A model generated the notes under the pieces. The model was not told the DNA's origin, did no database searches, and was given only the letters and a program-made list of their open reading frames with translations. A program made the position numbers and the translations under genes. Source: Hypomyces perniciosus (lineage: Eukaryota > Ascomycota > Sordariomycetes > Hypocreales > Hypocreaceae). From it: a DNA stretch of 64,000 nucleotides. This document shows, piece after piece, positions 10,923 through 21,422 of the stretch; positions within the stretch are counted from its first letter, which is position 1; the number at the start of each line of letters is the position of its first letter. The stretch covers positions 3,968,001-4,032,000 of the forward strand of contig SPDT01000007.1 in NCBI GenBank assembly GCA_008477525.1. Direction: 5' to 3'.

Positions 10923-12132
10923 TTATCGCTGTTTGACAAACCATGTGCCTTGCGGCTCTCGATGTGTCTCTCGGGCCTGTGCAACGGCCGAAATGATGGA
11001 CTGTGCTATAACGTGTTTGCCTTCTTTTCTCACCATCACATCATTGTGAAGAGCGCCACGGATCCTATGTCGTTCCGCAAACAATCCGACATCCTGGCAG
11101 CGCTGATAAAGGACAGTGCCATGATCAGCAGGCACCAACTCATCCGTGCCCGCCTCGACTATATATATCGCCGGTTGTTTGCTGTGTGACTTTCCGGCGA
11201 TTAGGCTGAGGTTTGTCCAACTATCAAGATGGTTGCGGAGGAAAGGCCACAGATGCTGATAGGGAAGCCACTTCTGGGGATACAACGCCTTCAACATGTC
11301 TCTGGTATTGGTAAAAGGTGTTTCCAATACCAATGCATTCACTGGCAAATTGGATGATTCATCGGTCTTGGCTGCTAGGTTAGTTGCAAATCCACAACCG
11401 ATACTCTGACCCCAGAGTATCACAACAGGTTTGGGCAGTTGCTTTTCTCCATCTCTGCCATGATGCAGTTGAGATATCCATTGAAGGGCTGCTTCAGCAT
11501 CCATGTTAATGCCTCGCTCAGAGGGACGGTCATGTGATGTCCAGTAGCCTCTGTAACTCAGACACACGATAGTGTAGTGAACATGTTCGTCTGATGCCTC
11601 TTTCACTCGGCGGAGGATGCCAGAGAGATCAGGCAGTCGGGGAGGGAGTGATGCGGCATTTCCTTGATGGCAGCTCAGCGTTGATGGAGCATGGCAGAGT
11701 GTGATCACAACTCAACATACCTTGGAAGTACAGGATATATACTGGTGTTTTCGGCGATCCTGAAGCGGCGCCACGGTCACAGGACATTTCACTTATGCAA
11801 AGCGCTATTTCTGTTCCATCCAATGACTTTATCCTATCTTCCCGCCATTGGATTCCTCCACATTGTCGAGAAAAGTCGGAGATACGCATACTACGCGCAT
11901 TTGGAGGCAGAAAGGGGTTGTAGATAATGGCGTTCTGGAACAAGACGAGCATTGTGCATTTGTAGCACCATAACGCCAGAAAAAGTCCAGTGAAAATAGC
12001 CGGTGGCATCAAGACTTGGCTAATATGAATATGCCTCCTGAAGATATCAGGCTGTGGAAGGGATGCCTTGCATCGCCAACGCCACTGTGCCAACGCCGTT
12101 GGTCGCGTACTTGATAGTCGTAACCTGATCAT
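10923..12132 (-). CDS. alpha/beta hydrolase, BEM46/ABHD12-13-like, membrane-anchored
   Basis: Two exons on the minus strand, 12132-11721 and 11662-10923, joined over a 58-nt intron, giving 383 residues. A hydrophobic stretch around residues 45-66 (AIFTGLFLALWCYKCTMLVLF) looks like an N-terminal membrane anchor. It is followed by YNPFLPPNARS, typical of BEM46/ABHD13-like enzymes. The nucleophile elbow is GQSIGCG with Ser near residue 224. A catalytic Asp lies in AGTDELVP and His in GALHNDV. The fold predicts a serine hydrolase (lipase, thioesterase or depalmitoylase) at a cell membrane, probably endoplasmic reticulum or vacuole by family analogy. Substrate is unknown. The gene is divergent from sds22 with about 410 bases between starts. 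Confidence 0.85.
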
Positions 12133-12541
12133 TATAGAAGCTTCCAGGTCCTGAACATGCGCCCTGCTACAAGGCTGAAGAAGACGTCCAGACTAGGACC
12201 AATGGTGGCATGTTCGCTTGCGACTGGAATTTTGTTGTCGGGATGAATGATTGATTCTTGGCTGTTGTGTGGATGGTGAGTTTGAGATAGTGCCTTGCAG
12301 GGGTCAATCACCCCGCTTTCAGGCGTAAAGCCACCGATCAGCGCGTTTCTATCCCTTATCAACACCCCGCCAGGCATCAGTGCCCGCGCCTGAGGTGATC
12401 TTTACAAGGGATTTGAACCACCACGTCATAAACCAAGTCAAACAATCTTTGCTTCGTCACAGTCCCGCCATTCAAGATTTGCCGACAACAGAGTTCCCTT
12501 GCTCAAGACCACCGCAAAACAATAGCGACCTCGAAGACACC
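12133..12541. promoter_or_regulatory. divergent promoter region of hydrolase and sds22 genes
   Basis: About 410 bases between opposed start codons. An in-frame upstream ATG at 12380 could extend sds22 by 54 residues, but the added sequence does not look like the family. No specific binding site was identified. Confidence 0.45.
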
Positions 12542-13800
12542 ATGCCGGCCCCGCTAGACAAAGATAAAGAAAACGATGGCGCGCAGCACATCGACATCGT
12601 CGATAATCGGTCCTCGCCCCAGGCAGACGGCGAGCCTAGTCCTGGTCCCAGAAATAGCAAGGGATGGGATGGAAAGCTTCGTGTCCCCAAGTCGGCGCTC
12701 ATGACAAACCCGGAGGCTTTGTCAGATCCCGAATATTCGGACGACAGCAACGTTCTGCCGGGCGAGGAAATCAGAGCCGACGAGAGTAAGCTGTCCCTGC
12801 TCGAAGGTGTTATTTGCAAAATGTATGTATCAACTAGCTGACGCGTTTCTATAGACTTACTCGATAGCGAAGATTCTGAAGCGGAGGAGATCATGTGCTC
12901 ACACTCGCGCGTCTCGACAATATCCGCCCTGCGACTGGAACGCTTCAAGAACGCAGCCCGAGTCTGTCTTCGGCAGAACGCTATTCAAGATATAGAAGGC
13001 CTCGAGAGTCTAGCAGACACCTTGCAGGACCTCGATCTATACGATAACGTGATCTCACATATCCGGGGTCTGGACAGCTTGACCAAGCTTACAAGTCTGG
13101 ATCTCAGCTTTAACAAGATCAAGCATATCAAGCACATCAACCATTTGACGGATCTCAAGGTGCTATTCTTCGTCGCCAATAAAATTAGCAAGATCGAAGG
13201 CCTGGAGGGTCTAGACAAGTTGACATCACTGGAACTGGGTTCAAATCGCATTCGGGAAATGCAAAATCTCGACAGTCTAAAAAGCCTGGAAGAGCTATGG
13301 GTGGCCAAAAATAAGATCACGGAGTTGACCGGGCTTGGCGGGCTTCCAAATCTACGTCTGCTGAGCATCCAGTCCAATAGAATCCGGGATCTATCTCCGC
13401 TGAAAGAGGTCCCTGGACTGGAGGAGCTTTACATCGCACACAACGCCCTAGAGTCGCTGGAGGGCATCGAGCACAACACCAACCTCAGGGTGCTCGACAT
13501 TTCCAACAACCAAGTCAAAAGTCTCAAGGGTCTTAGTGATCTCAAGAATCTGGAAGAATTATGGGCAAGCTACAATCAACTTGGAGATTTTGGGGAGGTA
13601 GAGAAGGAGCTCAAGGACAAGGAGAAATTGACGACAGTTTATTTCGAGGGAAACCCCCTCCAGCTCCGTGGCCCTGCTCTTTACAGGAATAAGGTGCGAT
13701 TAGCTTTGCCGCAGATCAAACAGATCGATGCCAGTAAGTCCTTTCAATCTCTTACCCGGGAACATGGCGCTAATTTGTTTCAGCTTTTGTGAGGGTATAA
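12542..13800 (+). CDS. sds22: protein phosphatase 1 regulatory subunit Sds22
   Basis: Three exons: 12542-12785, 12855-13733 and 13784-13800, giving 379 residues. The junctions (GTAAGC..ATAG and GTAAGT..CAG) keep phase. The last exon encodes only FVRV and the stop, matching the usual family end. An acidic N-terminal region with ALSDPEYSD and VLPGEEI precedes about eleven 22-residue leucine-rich repeats, e.g. LTSLDLSFNKIKHI, LTSLELGSNRIREM and LRVLDISNNQVKSL. The LRR cap ends at YRNKVRLALPQIKQIDA. Sds22 binds the PP1 catalytic subunit, is mainly nuclear, and controls PP1 maturation and mitotic exit. The Met at 12542 was chosen because it starts the region resembling homologues. Confidence 0.93.
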
Positions 13801-14124
13801 CGAAACGGTTGGGACAGGGTCACCAGATATCGGATTTTTCAAGACAGGTTATGGCGTTCGCAAGATCGCCCCAAGGTAATATTGATTCCCAGCATAATAT
13901 GAATACATGGCACACGATTTGATGTATGGTTTCAAGGTTTCAAGGTCTGAAGCTGAGGCAGGCTTCGAGCCACTCTTCTCGTTTGGTATATCTTGATGTT
14001 GTAGTCCATAAAAGACAGGCCAACAAGCGTCTCTTTAAGAATAATGCAGCTATCACCTCTAGACGAAGTGATTTAATCGCAAGCAGTCTCCAAACAGACC
14101 CCTAAATGCTCCTTTTCAGTCCAC
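13801..14124. other. intergenic region between convergent sds22 and xylose reductase genes
   Basis: About 320 bases containing both 3' flanks; nothing else was recognised. Confidence 0.5.
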
Positions 14125-15239
14125 TCAACCAAAAATCCAGAGTTGGTCGCTGGTGAAGTACTATCACAAAGTCAGCATATCAAGCCAGTTCATTCTCAGT
14201 TGGCGGGAATGTACTCACGTTTGTGGGCTGGTTAAACCGGATGTTCAAATCCAATGTGGCAATGCGATCCATATCGGCTTGGTCCAGGTCGAAGCTAGTT
14301 GCATCAAGGTTCTGAGCCATAACTTCCACTCGGGAAGTTTTGGGAATAACTGCAAGGCCACGCTGAGTGGCCCATCGGAGAAGAATCTGAGCGGGCGTCT
14401 TGTCATGCTTCGTGGCCAGCTCCTTGATGGTCTCGTGCTGCATCAGCGGCGGCGCGTTTACAGCTCGGGGCATGTCGATCTGGATGAATCCCGTCGGGCC
14501 GAATGAGGAGTAGGCTGTGACTGCGATACCCTCTGCCTGGGCCAAGTTGACGAGTAGGTTCTGTTGGAGATAGGGGTGCAGCTCAATCTGGAGGGTAGCA
14601 GGACGGATCTTGGCGTACTTGAGCATGTCATATATGGTCTGCGCCTGGAAGTTTGAGATACCAATGCTTCGAGCGAGGCCCTTTTCGACAAGCTTCTCCA
14701 TGGCACCCCAGGTCTGTTGGTTGGTGGTCTTGCTCCAACGGACCTCCTTGTCACCATCGTAGAACCAGCCGGGAGGATAGCGGACACTAGGGTCGACATA
14801 CTCCAGGGCGACGGGGAAGTGGATGAGGAAGAGGTCGAAGTAGTCGACCTGCCAGTCAGCGAGTTGTCGACGGCAGATGGGCTCGACTTTGTCCTCGTCG
14901 TGGAATGTCTGCCATAGCTTGGAGACGATGAAGAGATCCTCGCGCTTTACGAGGCCGTCCTTGATGGCGCGGGCCACGCCCTCTCCGCACTCCTTTTCAT
15001 TTCCATAGTCTAAATCTATCCGTCAGCGACACTCGTTGGAGACTTTCGCCAGCATTTTCTTTGAGATGAAAGGGCCAGAAGGACGTATACCTACCACATG
15101 CGCCATCAAAGAGTCGATAACCAGCCTTGATGGCGTTGTAAACGGTATCAGCGCAGGTGGCATTGTCGACCTTCCAGAGGCCAAAGCCGACCTGGGGCAT
15201 TTCATACCCACTGTTGAGCTTGATCGTTTGCGGGGCCAT
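14125..15239 (-). CDS. XYL1: D-xylose reductase-like aldo-keto reductase
   Basis: Three exons on the minus strand: 15239-15095, 15009-14219 and 14160-14125, giving 323 residues, the usual length of xylose reductases. Introns are 85 and 58 nt. The AKR tetrad is visible: Asp45 and Tyr50 in [13 protein letters not shown], Lys79 in FIVSKLW, and His112 in [39 protein letters not shown] and [10 protein letters not shown] are xylose reductase wording. Such enzymes reduce D-xylose to xylitol with NAD(P)H in the cytosol, the first step of fungal pentose catabolism. The coenzyme loop reads [13 protein letters not shown] rather than the common IPKSNxxxR pattern, so cofactor preference may differ. Upstream GGCTAAA sites fit XlnR/Xyr1 control. 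A related AKR paralogue with another sugar substrate remains possible. Confidence 0.87.
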
Positions 15240-15433
15240 TTTGACGACAGTCTCCTCTTCGAAAAATAGTTCCCTTCTCCACAAGTGGTGGTGAGATGGA
15301 TATGCTCGTTGTCTGATAGGGAGGACAAGAGAGGACAAGAGAGCCCAAGTGACCAGAAGGAGTTCAAAGGAGACTAAAGGCTTGTATGGAATCCTCATGC
15401 AACTGGTATGAAGAGCAGACGAGGTCCTCGCCC

Positions 15434-15445
15434 TATTTATATATA
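15434..15445 (-). promoter_or_regulatory. candidate TATA box of the xylose reductase gene
   Basis: TATATATAAATA reads on the minus strand roughly 195 bases before the start codon. It is the clearest TATA-like string in this promoter. Confidence 0.45.
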
Positions 15446-15745
15446 TGGCTCGAATACGAGTTTACGATTCTCTCTTCTCTCATCTCTCACAGCCCTAGTA
15501 TGCCAGTCTTGGCGGAGTCCATCTGATGAAACAAACCGCTCGATAGCATCCAAGTGGGCCAATGAGTGGCACGGATAATATATCATTTTCTCCAGCAAAA
15601 TGGACTTGTTGGCTGATGCCTATTTTGCGTGTCGGCCCGGTCACTTTGGGGTTACTTTAGAGGCGGGGTTGCCATCAGTTCCAGGGGAAGATTGTATGGA
15701 TCATGGGGTTAGGGTTGAGATTTTTACACCACTCAGCTGAGCCAA

Positions 15746-15752
15746 TTTAGCC
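15746..15752 (-). promoter_or_regulatory. GGCTAAA site, XlnR/Xyr1-type
   Basis: GGCTAAA reads on the minus strand about 510 bases upstream of the xylose reductase start. GGCTAA(A) is the established target of the fungal xylanolytic activator XlnR/Xyr1. It lies next to a CCAAT string and faces a second copy at 15789. Confidence 0.45.
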
Positions 15753-15788
15753 TGATATCAACATCAATGATCATCCGATCCACCTGGC

Positions 15789-15795
15789 GGCTAAA
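15789..15795 (+). promoter_or_regulatory. second GGCTAAA site, XlnR/Xyr1-type
   Basis: GGCTAAA on the plus strand, 36 bases from the inverted copy at 15746-15752. Two inverted copies within 50 bases upstream of a xylose reductase gene strengthen the reading, though single heptamers occur by chance. Confidence 0.45.
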
Positions 15796-16297
15796 TTGTC
15801 CGGTCGGCCGTTCCGTTTAGGCTGTTGAGCTCATTATCCACGAGGGGCGGATGAATGGAATGGAATGAATGGCTGTCTTCATGCATGTTCATTGTACTCC
15901 GTACTCGTGAACAAAGTACGAGTCTGACAATGGGTGGGGAGCTATTATCTCGACCTCGTCTTTGTGTGAATCGTCTCACAATAGCGGCCTTTGAACAAGT
16001 GTTCATTGATTTCTCCAGAACTGAAAGCCGAAGGATTTCGTCAACGATCTTTATCCGTTCATGATTTTGGTTCATTGTTCAAGAACAAAACTCTTCAGGA
16101 CAATGACCATAAACTCCTTGTACCACGTCAAACGAAATGGCATTCATCAAAGTTGCTCTCCCCCTGGCTCTTGAAGCTTATTATCCTTCCTATATCCTAG
16201 AAGTTCCGGGTCTCAGTCCTCCACCCGCAAAACCTATTGAGGATGTCAATCATACTCCTAAACTTCAACTTCGTTCCATATTCTCATCACCGTTATC

Positions 16298-18847
16298 ATG
16301 AATCGTCAAACTCATCAAACCAAATACCCTCATCTCCAAGTGCGGCCGCAATGGGTACGGCCAACACGACTGACAGCTATACGAAACTTCTTTGCCTACC
16401 AATCCGCACTCATCCGCGGCGACAAAGACGTCGTCCTTCATAACCGTCGCTACCTTCCTCCAGAACACGAGGCCAAGGTCAGAGTCTCATATGAAACTGA
16501 CAAACCGCAGTATGAAAGTCAACGTCGTATCTTTGGCGGAGCGCACGGCGTAGAAAAGACTGAGGATTTCCAACGGCCTATGAACCTGGACGATTTCATC
16601 CCCCAAGACGAGTGGGATGGCTTCGATCTCAAATGGATCAAGACCATTGGTGAGGGCGGCTTCGGCATGGCGACACTTTGGGAAGTTACCTTTGAAGATG
16701 GAAGTCGGCGCAAAATCGTCATCAAGCTACCCATCACTGAAAATGGCGATTTTAAGGAAGAGTTGGCTTGGCATGTAAGGTACAGAGGAGCTTCCCACAT
16801 TGTTCAGGCTATCGATCTACAGACTATTGCGAACTGCATCAAGTATGGGCACAACCCCAAGGACCAGGAAGAAGTATTTGACCAGGTGGATCTCGGGGTT
16901 CTCGTCTTGGAGTTTGCAGAGCATGGCAGTTTTTTTTCACATGATGAACAAAGCCTCAAACTTTGGCATCAAGTTCTCAAACAAAGTGCTATGGGAGATC
17001 TGGGAGTGCTGTAAGTTTTAGTCCCCTCCCGTTCCTTGAATCTGCTCAACATTGAAGTGAAGATAACAACGGGTTTTGGGACTAATAATATTGGCAGTGG
17101 TCAAGGGCGTTGTCTCGGTCGCATATCAGCCAGACATGAATCACCACGAAAATCTCGATACGTTGTTAAACTCATTGGACGACCCGACCAAGGAAGATCG
17201 CCTAGGCTGGCTTGACGTATACAAGATTAGCCATGACGTGCATTTCGACCTAGAAGAACAAAATAGTAGGTCGTCCCACTTCATGTTTGCCACCAGGTAC
17301 CCGCAGCTAACATGTAAGAACAGTCCTAGTCAGTGAGGATCCTAAGCATTCACACCACCCTATCTGCAAGGTAAGTATTTCGATTCTCCAGTGGGAAGAG
17401 TGATATACCGTGATGTATTAACCGGGTGAGCGATAGCTTCACGACTTCGGCACGTTCAGTCGCAAGATGCCTGAATGTTGGGCAACATGGAACGAAGAGA
17501 GGTATTGGGCGGCCAGGAAGTGTCCGAAATCAAATCGTATACCTCCGGTAAGTGAAAACCTCCAGGGAACCTAAATTGAAGAGTATCACATTGCTCATTT
17601 ATTTTACAGGAGACAATTGTGAAGGACTGGGATTACATCAACTTGACAGATCCTGAAAATGTCACCAGGTTTCAAGGCGACAATTTTGCTGTGGGAAATC
17701 CTGTAGCTGGCCGCTACGGATCTTGGACTAATGTCTTCCTCATCGCGAAAGTTGTGAGTCCCTCCTCTAAGCACCCCCTTATCTCTCCGTTCATGATCTT
17801 AACCTTAGTTTGCAGATGGAGTCTGTCATCACACATAGTTGGTATTCGCATCCCATGAAAACCGCCCACTATAGAACCATCGACGGAACACTAGCAGGTG
17901 CTACTTATGGCTGGCGCCTAGTCAGTAACGAATACAGCCGTGTTGATCCCGAGCTGCGTGACCAGATCATCCAATGCCAGTTCGAGAGACCCCAAGATCG
18001 ACCTAGTCTCATCTCGCTCCTGCGGGCCATCCTTAGGCGTAAGAGGAAAGGATTCAACGAGACAGATGAGCAAACTCGCACGTTCTGGGACACCTTTTGG
18101 CAACATCCAACGGGCGCTGGTGGAGGCGGCGGCGCAGGAGGTGGTCCTGGTGGTGGTCCTGGAGGCAATCCTGGAGGTGATCCTGGGGCTGGTCCGGCTC
18201 CCCATCAACCCAAGAAAGAGTCGGATGATTCAAGTGACTCATCATCGAGCGATGATGACGAGGATAAGGACATGGACCATACAGCGGGTTCTGCGGTGTC
18301 ATTTAACAAGAAGGGAAAGGGGGTAGCACATCCTTCTCGCCCGCCACGAATAGCAGCATTGGGCAACCCTGTGGTTACTCACCTGGCCTCATTGCGGGAG
18401 AAGAATAAAGAGAAGGGAAAGTCGAGGGAGAGTGCCAATCATTTGCGTGTCCCTGGCGCTGTGCCAAATATTATTGATCAATCTATTCCTAGCTCTTTTG
18501 GCCGCAAGACAACATGGAAGCCCATAGACCCGGAACGACGAGCAGCACCTCGGCATAAAAGCGCATCGCCTCTTATTGCTCTGGGGCGCAGGTCATCCGC
18601 GCGACCAGGACCAGCTACCCAAGGAGGACCGCAAACACCACAGCGAGCTCAAAAACAGCAGCAGCAGCAAAAATCACAGACTTCGAGCGGCAAGAGAAGA
18701 GCAGAGAACCATGACTTGTTAGGGCAGACGTCGAGGAAGATAGCCAAGAACGATGAACATGTACCAAAGGGCATTCAGGAGATGATGGACAGAGCTGCAG
18801 AACTGGAGAAAATTGTTACTGGGGATCCAATGGATCTTGACCCTTAG
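16298..18847 (+). pseudogene. protein-kinase-like gene with one apparent frameshift
   Basis: Six exons: 16298-17010, 17098-17265, 17324-17370, 17437-17547, 17610-17753 and 17816-18847. All splice signals and phases agree only if one T of the T8 run at 16930-16937 is skipped; the product would then be 737 residues. As written, the frame leaves the conserved sequence after the T run. Kinase features are present: glycine loop GEGGFG (118-123), Lys143 in KIVIKLP, a divergent catalytic loop VHFDLEEQN (HFD instead of HRD, near 286-293) and LHDFG (312-314). A Gly-rich linker, an acidic Ser/Asp stretch and a basic Gln-rich tail follow. It resembles fungus-specific kinase-like proteins of unknown target. 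A sequencing or assembly error would make it an intact gene. Confidence 0.65.
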
Positions 18848-19168
18848 ATTATAAGATAGCAGAATACGTGGCGTTGGTTGTGTCTAGTCGGCGTTAAATG
18901 GGTTGTGTTATGTTAGCATCGTACTATATCACTTAATGAGAGTCATATGGCTTCGAGATTTTTCACAAGTCACTCAATGACCTCAGCGTGAGTGGCATTC
19001 TCATCATTCATGTTGCTATATACCCTCCTTGGCCTCCTACTTCATGAATGAGGCCCCAATGTATATGTTTCTTCGCTATGCATATTAAATAAATCATATC
19101 CTCAAGAACAAAGTCGTCCCTCTCTTCGGCCTGCCTCAGATTAAATACTAGGTTCGGATCAAAATATC
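18848..19168. other. intergenic region between convergent genes
   Basis: About 320 AT-rich bases with the 3' flanks of the kinase-like and membrane protein genes. Nothing else was seen. Confidence 0.5.
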
Positions 19169-20255
19169 CTATTGTTGTTTCGTTTTATACAGACACTCGC
19201 AGGTCCCCAGCCCAGCTTGCACATCAGCAATCGGTTGCCCCTGACTATCCTCGCACATGGGTGAACCAAGCGTGGCATTCTTGATCTCAGCGATTTCCAC
19301 CACGCCGGGCCAAGCGCTGTACCCGGATTGTCTGCGAGAGTTGCCTGAGTGTCCGCTCACGCGGCGTGTCCACAGTGTTGCCTGGAAAGTGGTGTTGATG
19401 TAGGTACACTTGGCGGCGCGGATGTTTGACATGGATGATATGCTACGGGAGACGGTCTTGTTCATCAAGAAGAAAAAGACAAGCCGCTCCGACTCCTTGC
19501 TGCCGTCGAGGAGCGTCATGGATATGTTGGAGAAGGGAGGGGAGAGAGTGATGTCGGATGATGAGACTCTGTATTTAGGAGGGGAGTTGAAGGACTCTAT
19601 GGACCAGTAGAACTTGGCTGGTGCGCCGTCCTTGGGCGGACAGGTCCAAGTGCTGGCATAAGAGGTACATGCTGTCGTTGTATTCTGGAGGGTTGTGTCA
19701 AATGCGAATGAGCCGGTTGGAATTCCCAAGTCATCTCTGCTACCACGGCCATTTGTCACGCTTCTAGGGGATATGGTCAGCCCCTGTCTATGTACGAAGC
19801 TTGTTCAGTCAAATCCAACGAGTCAAAGAAACTCACCTGTTTGACAACCCCAGAGACAGCCCAACGGCCAATCCCACTATTACCAGCATGATCCCTGCTA
19901 TGATGAGAATAAACCGGCATCGTCTCTGCCTGCTATCCTGAAACGACTGATCGCCGTTCCTTTGGCCACTCTCCAGTGGTGGCGTCATCTGGCCGACTAT
20001 GGTCTCATCATCATCCCCTTCGTACTTATACTCCGTCGTCAACTCGTCCGGCGACGGAGCAGCGAACCCGGCCATGTACGCCGGCGGAGGCGTTATCCGG
20101 GGCCCGAGGCTCCTCCGGGGATTCTTGATCGGCACCCGGAGCGGCGGCCTTGGCATGGCACCGTAACCGTGTTCATTGATGACGGGCATCTGGCCAACAG
20201 ACGCAAGCGATGCCCGAGACCCAGCCCGCTTGTGGAACTTGAGCTGGTGCGACAT
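19169..20255 (-). CDS. single-pass membrane glycoprotein of unknown function
   Basis: Two exons on the minus strand, 20255-19837 and 19763-19169, with a 73-nt intron, giving 337 residues. The N-terminal part (about 115 residues) is Pro-rich, basic and probably cytosolic (MSHQLKFHKRAGSRASLAS, then PRPPLRVPIKNPRRSLGPR). One strong membrane segment follows at roughly 115-137 (FILIIAGIMLVIVGLAVGL). The remaining 200 residues carry five N-x-S/T sequons and several Cys, as expected for a lumenal or extracellular domain in a type II protein. No enzyme motif is visible. The frame is open further upstream to 20414, but the extra residues look unlike a start, so the Met at 20255 was chosen. I do not recognise a named family beyond conserved fungal membrane proteins. 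Confidence 0.75.
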
Positions 20256-21422
20256 GGAAACCAGTGAACATGAACTGGCCGACGCCCACGATATCCAGGT
20301 GATAGAGGTCGAGTATGACCGTTCCAAATAACAATCTATCACGAGGAGGGGGATATGGGCGTCGCACGGGAATTCAGGGGGCCAGACGCCGAAACCAGTT
20401 GGCAAAGAAGACAAGAAGCGAGCACTGAGAGCGAAGGTGCTTCAATCTTAATAAAGGGTCACAACTAATATTAACTGCGACCCAGCAATCATGCTACCAT
20501 CCGAGTATTAGATGGTGCAACGTGCTCATGACTGAGACATGGACCGGTGAGGCCATCCGGAAAAGCAAAAGACAAAGTCGCAAAAAGCAACAATGGTGAG
20601 CCCAAACAAACAATGTCAAATCATACGGGTTACTCCGTACATCCCTACACATTGTACTCCGCATACTAAAAGCACGGCACGGTACGGGATACAGTCCGGC
20701 TTTTGACATTGGACGCCAAAATCGAGCTATAGTAAGTCAAGGTCTCTGTCGGCTGCGACGATGGCGACATTCAGCTGATGGTACGGAGTATAGTTCCAAC
20801 TCGAGCCATGCACTATTACTCGTAGCTGATAAGCCTGCCTTCTTCTGGCTCGGCATTTTCTCCGTCGGCAGATGCCAGATCGATAGACTTGGCTTCCGCG
20901 CCACCTCGCTCCGGCATCATTAGTCTGTTCAATGGTGGTGTTGTGGTAAATGCCACGAATTGGGCGTACAATTAATAACGGCGTCACGAGCTGGGGCTTG
21001 AGGCTCCAAATCCATGTACTCGTATATGTCTGTGACTTGTCAGCGGAGGTCAAGGGTTCCAGTCAATGGTGAAGTGATGTCTGATATGCAGACGGTGATA
21101 GTGTGTAGGACAAGTAACCCAGTAATACCGCAAGACTTCGGACAGGCATCATGAAATGCACGTTCGTGCCCAATTCGTATCGACAGACGCAAGGCACCAG
21201 GGCGCATGAGACGGACTGCAGTGACCCGCAGATCGTTCGACTGGTCGACAGCCTAACGTACAAAGAAAAGAAAAGAAAAAAGCAAATCCGAAGCTTGACG
21301 TGGCTCCTCATGACTCAAAGAGTCTATTCGTGTGTATGTATGAATACAGTCCGTCCATCTAACATATGCAGTAGTGCTCCGTAATGGCATCCAGATATGC
21401 ATGTCTTTCGTACAGTACATGA
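20256..21422. other. intergenic region, membrane protein promoter to ABC transporter 3' flank
   Basis: About 1.17 kb without a supported gene. It contains a TACTCCGTAC motif (20631-20640) and its complement TACGGAGTA (20782-20790). Confidence 0.5.

Larger units (their letters stand above)
15240..16297. promoter_or_regulatory. divergent promoter region, xylose reductase and kinase-like genes
   Basis: About 1.06 kb. Beside the TATA-like and GGCTAAA sites it holds two strings matching the CreA consensus SYGGRG (15663-15668 and 15934-15939), CCAAT strings and a TACTCCGTAC motif at 15895-15904. The CreA matches are short and could be chance. Confidence 0.45.

Noticed and set aside
12380..12541. 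Upstream in-frame ATG as the start of sds22
   Set aside because: The extra 54 residues do not resemble the family and lie in the divergent promoter; the Met at 12542 fits better.
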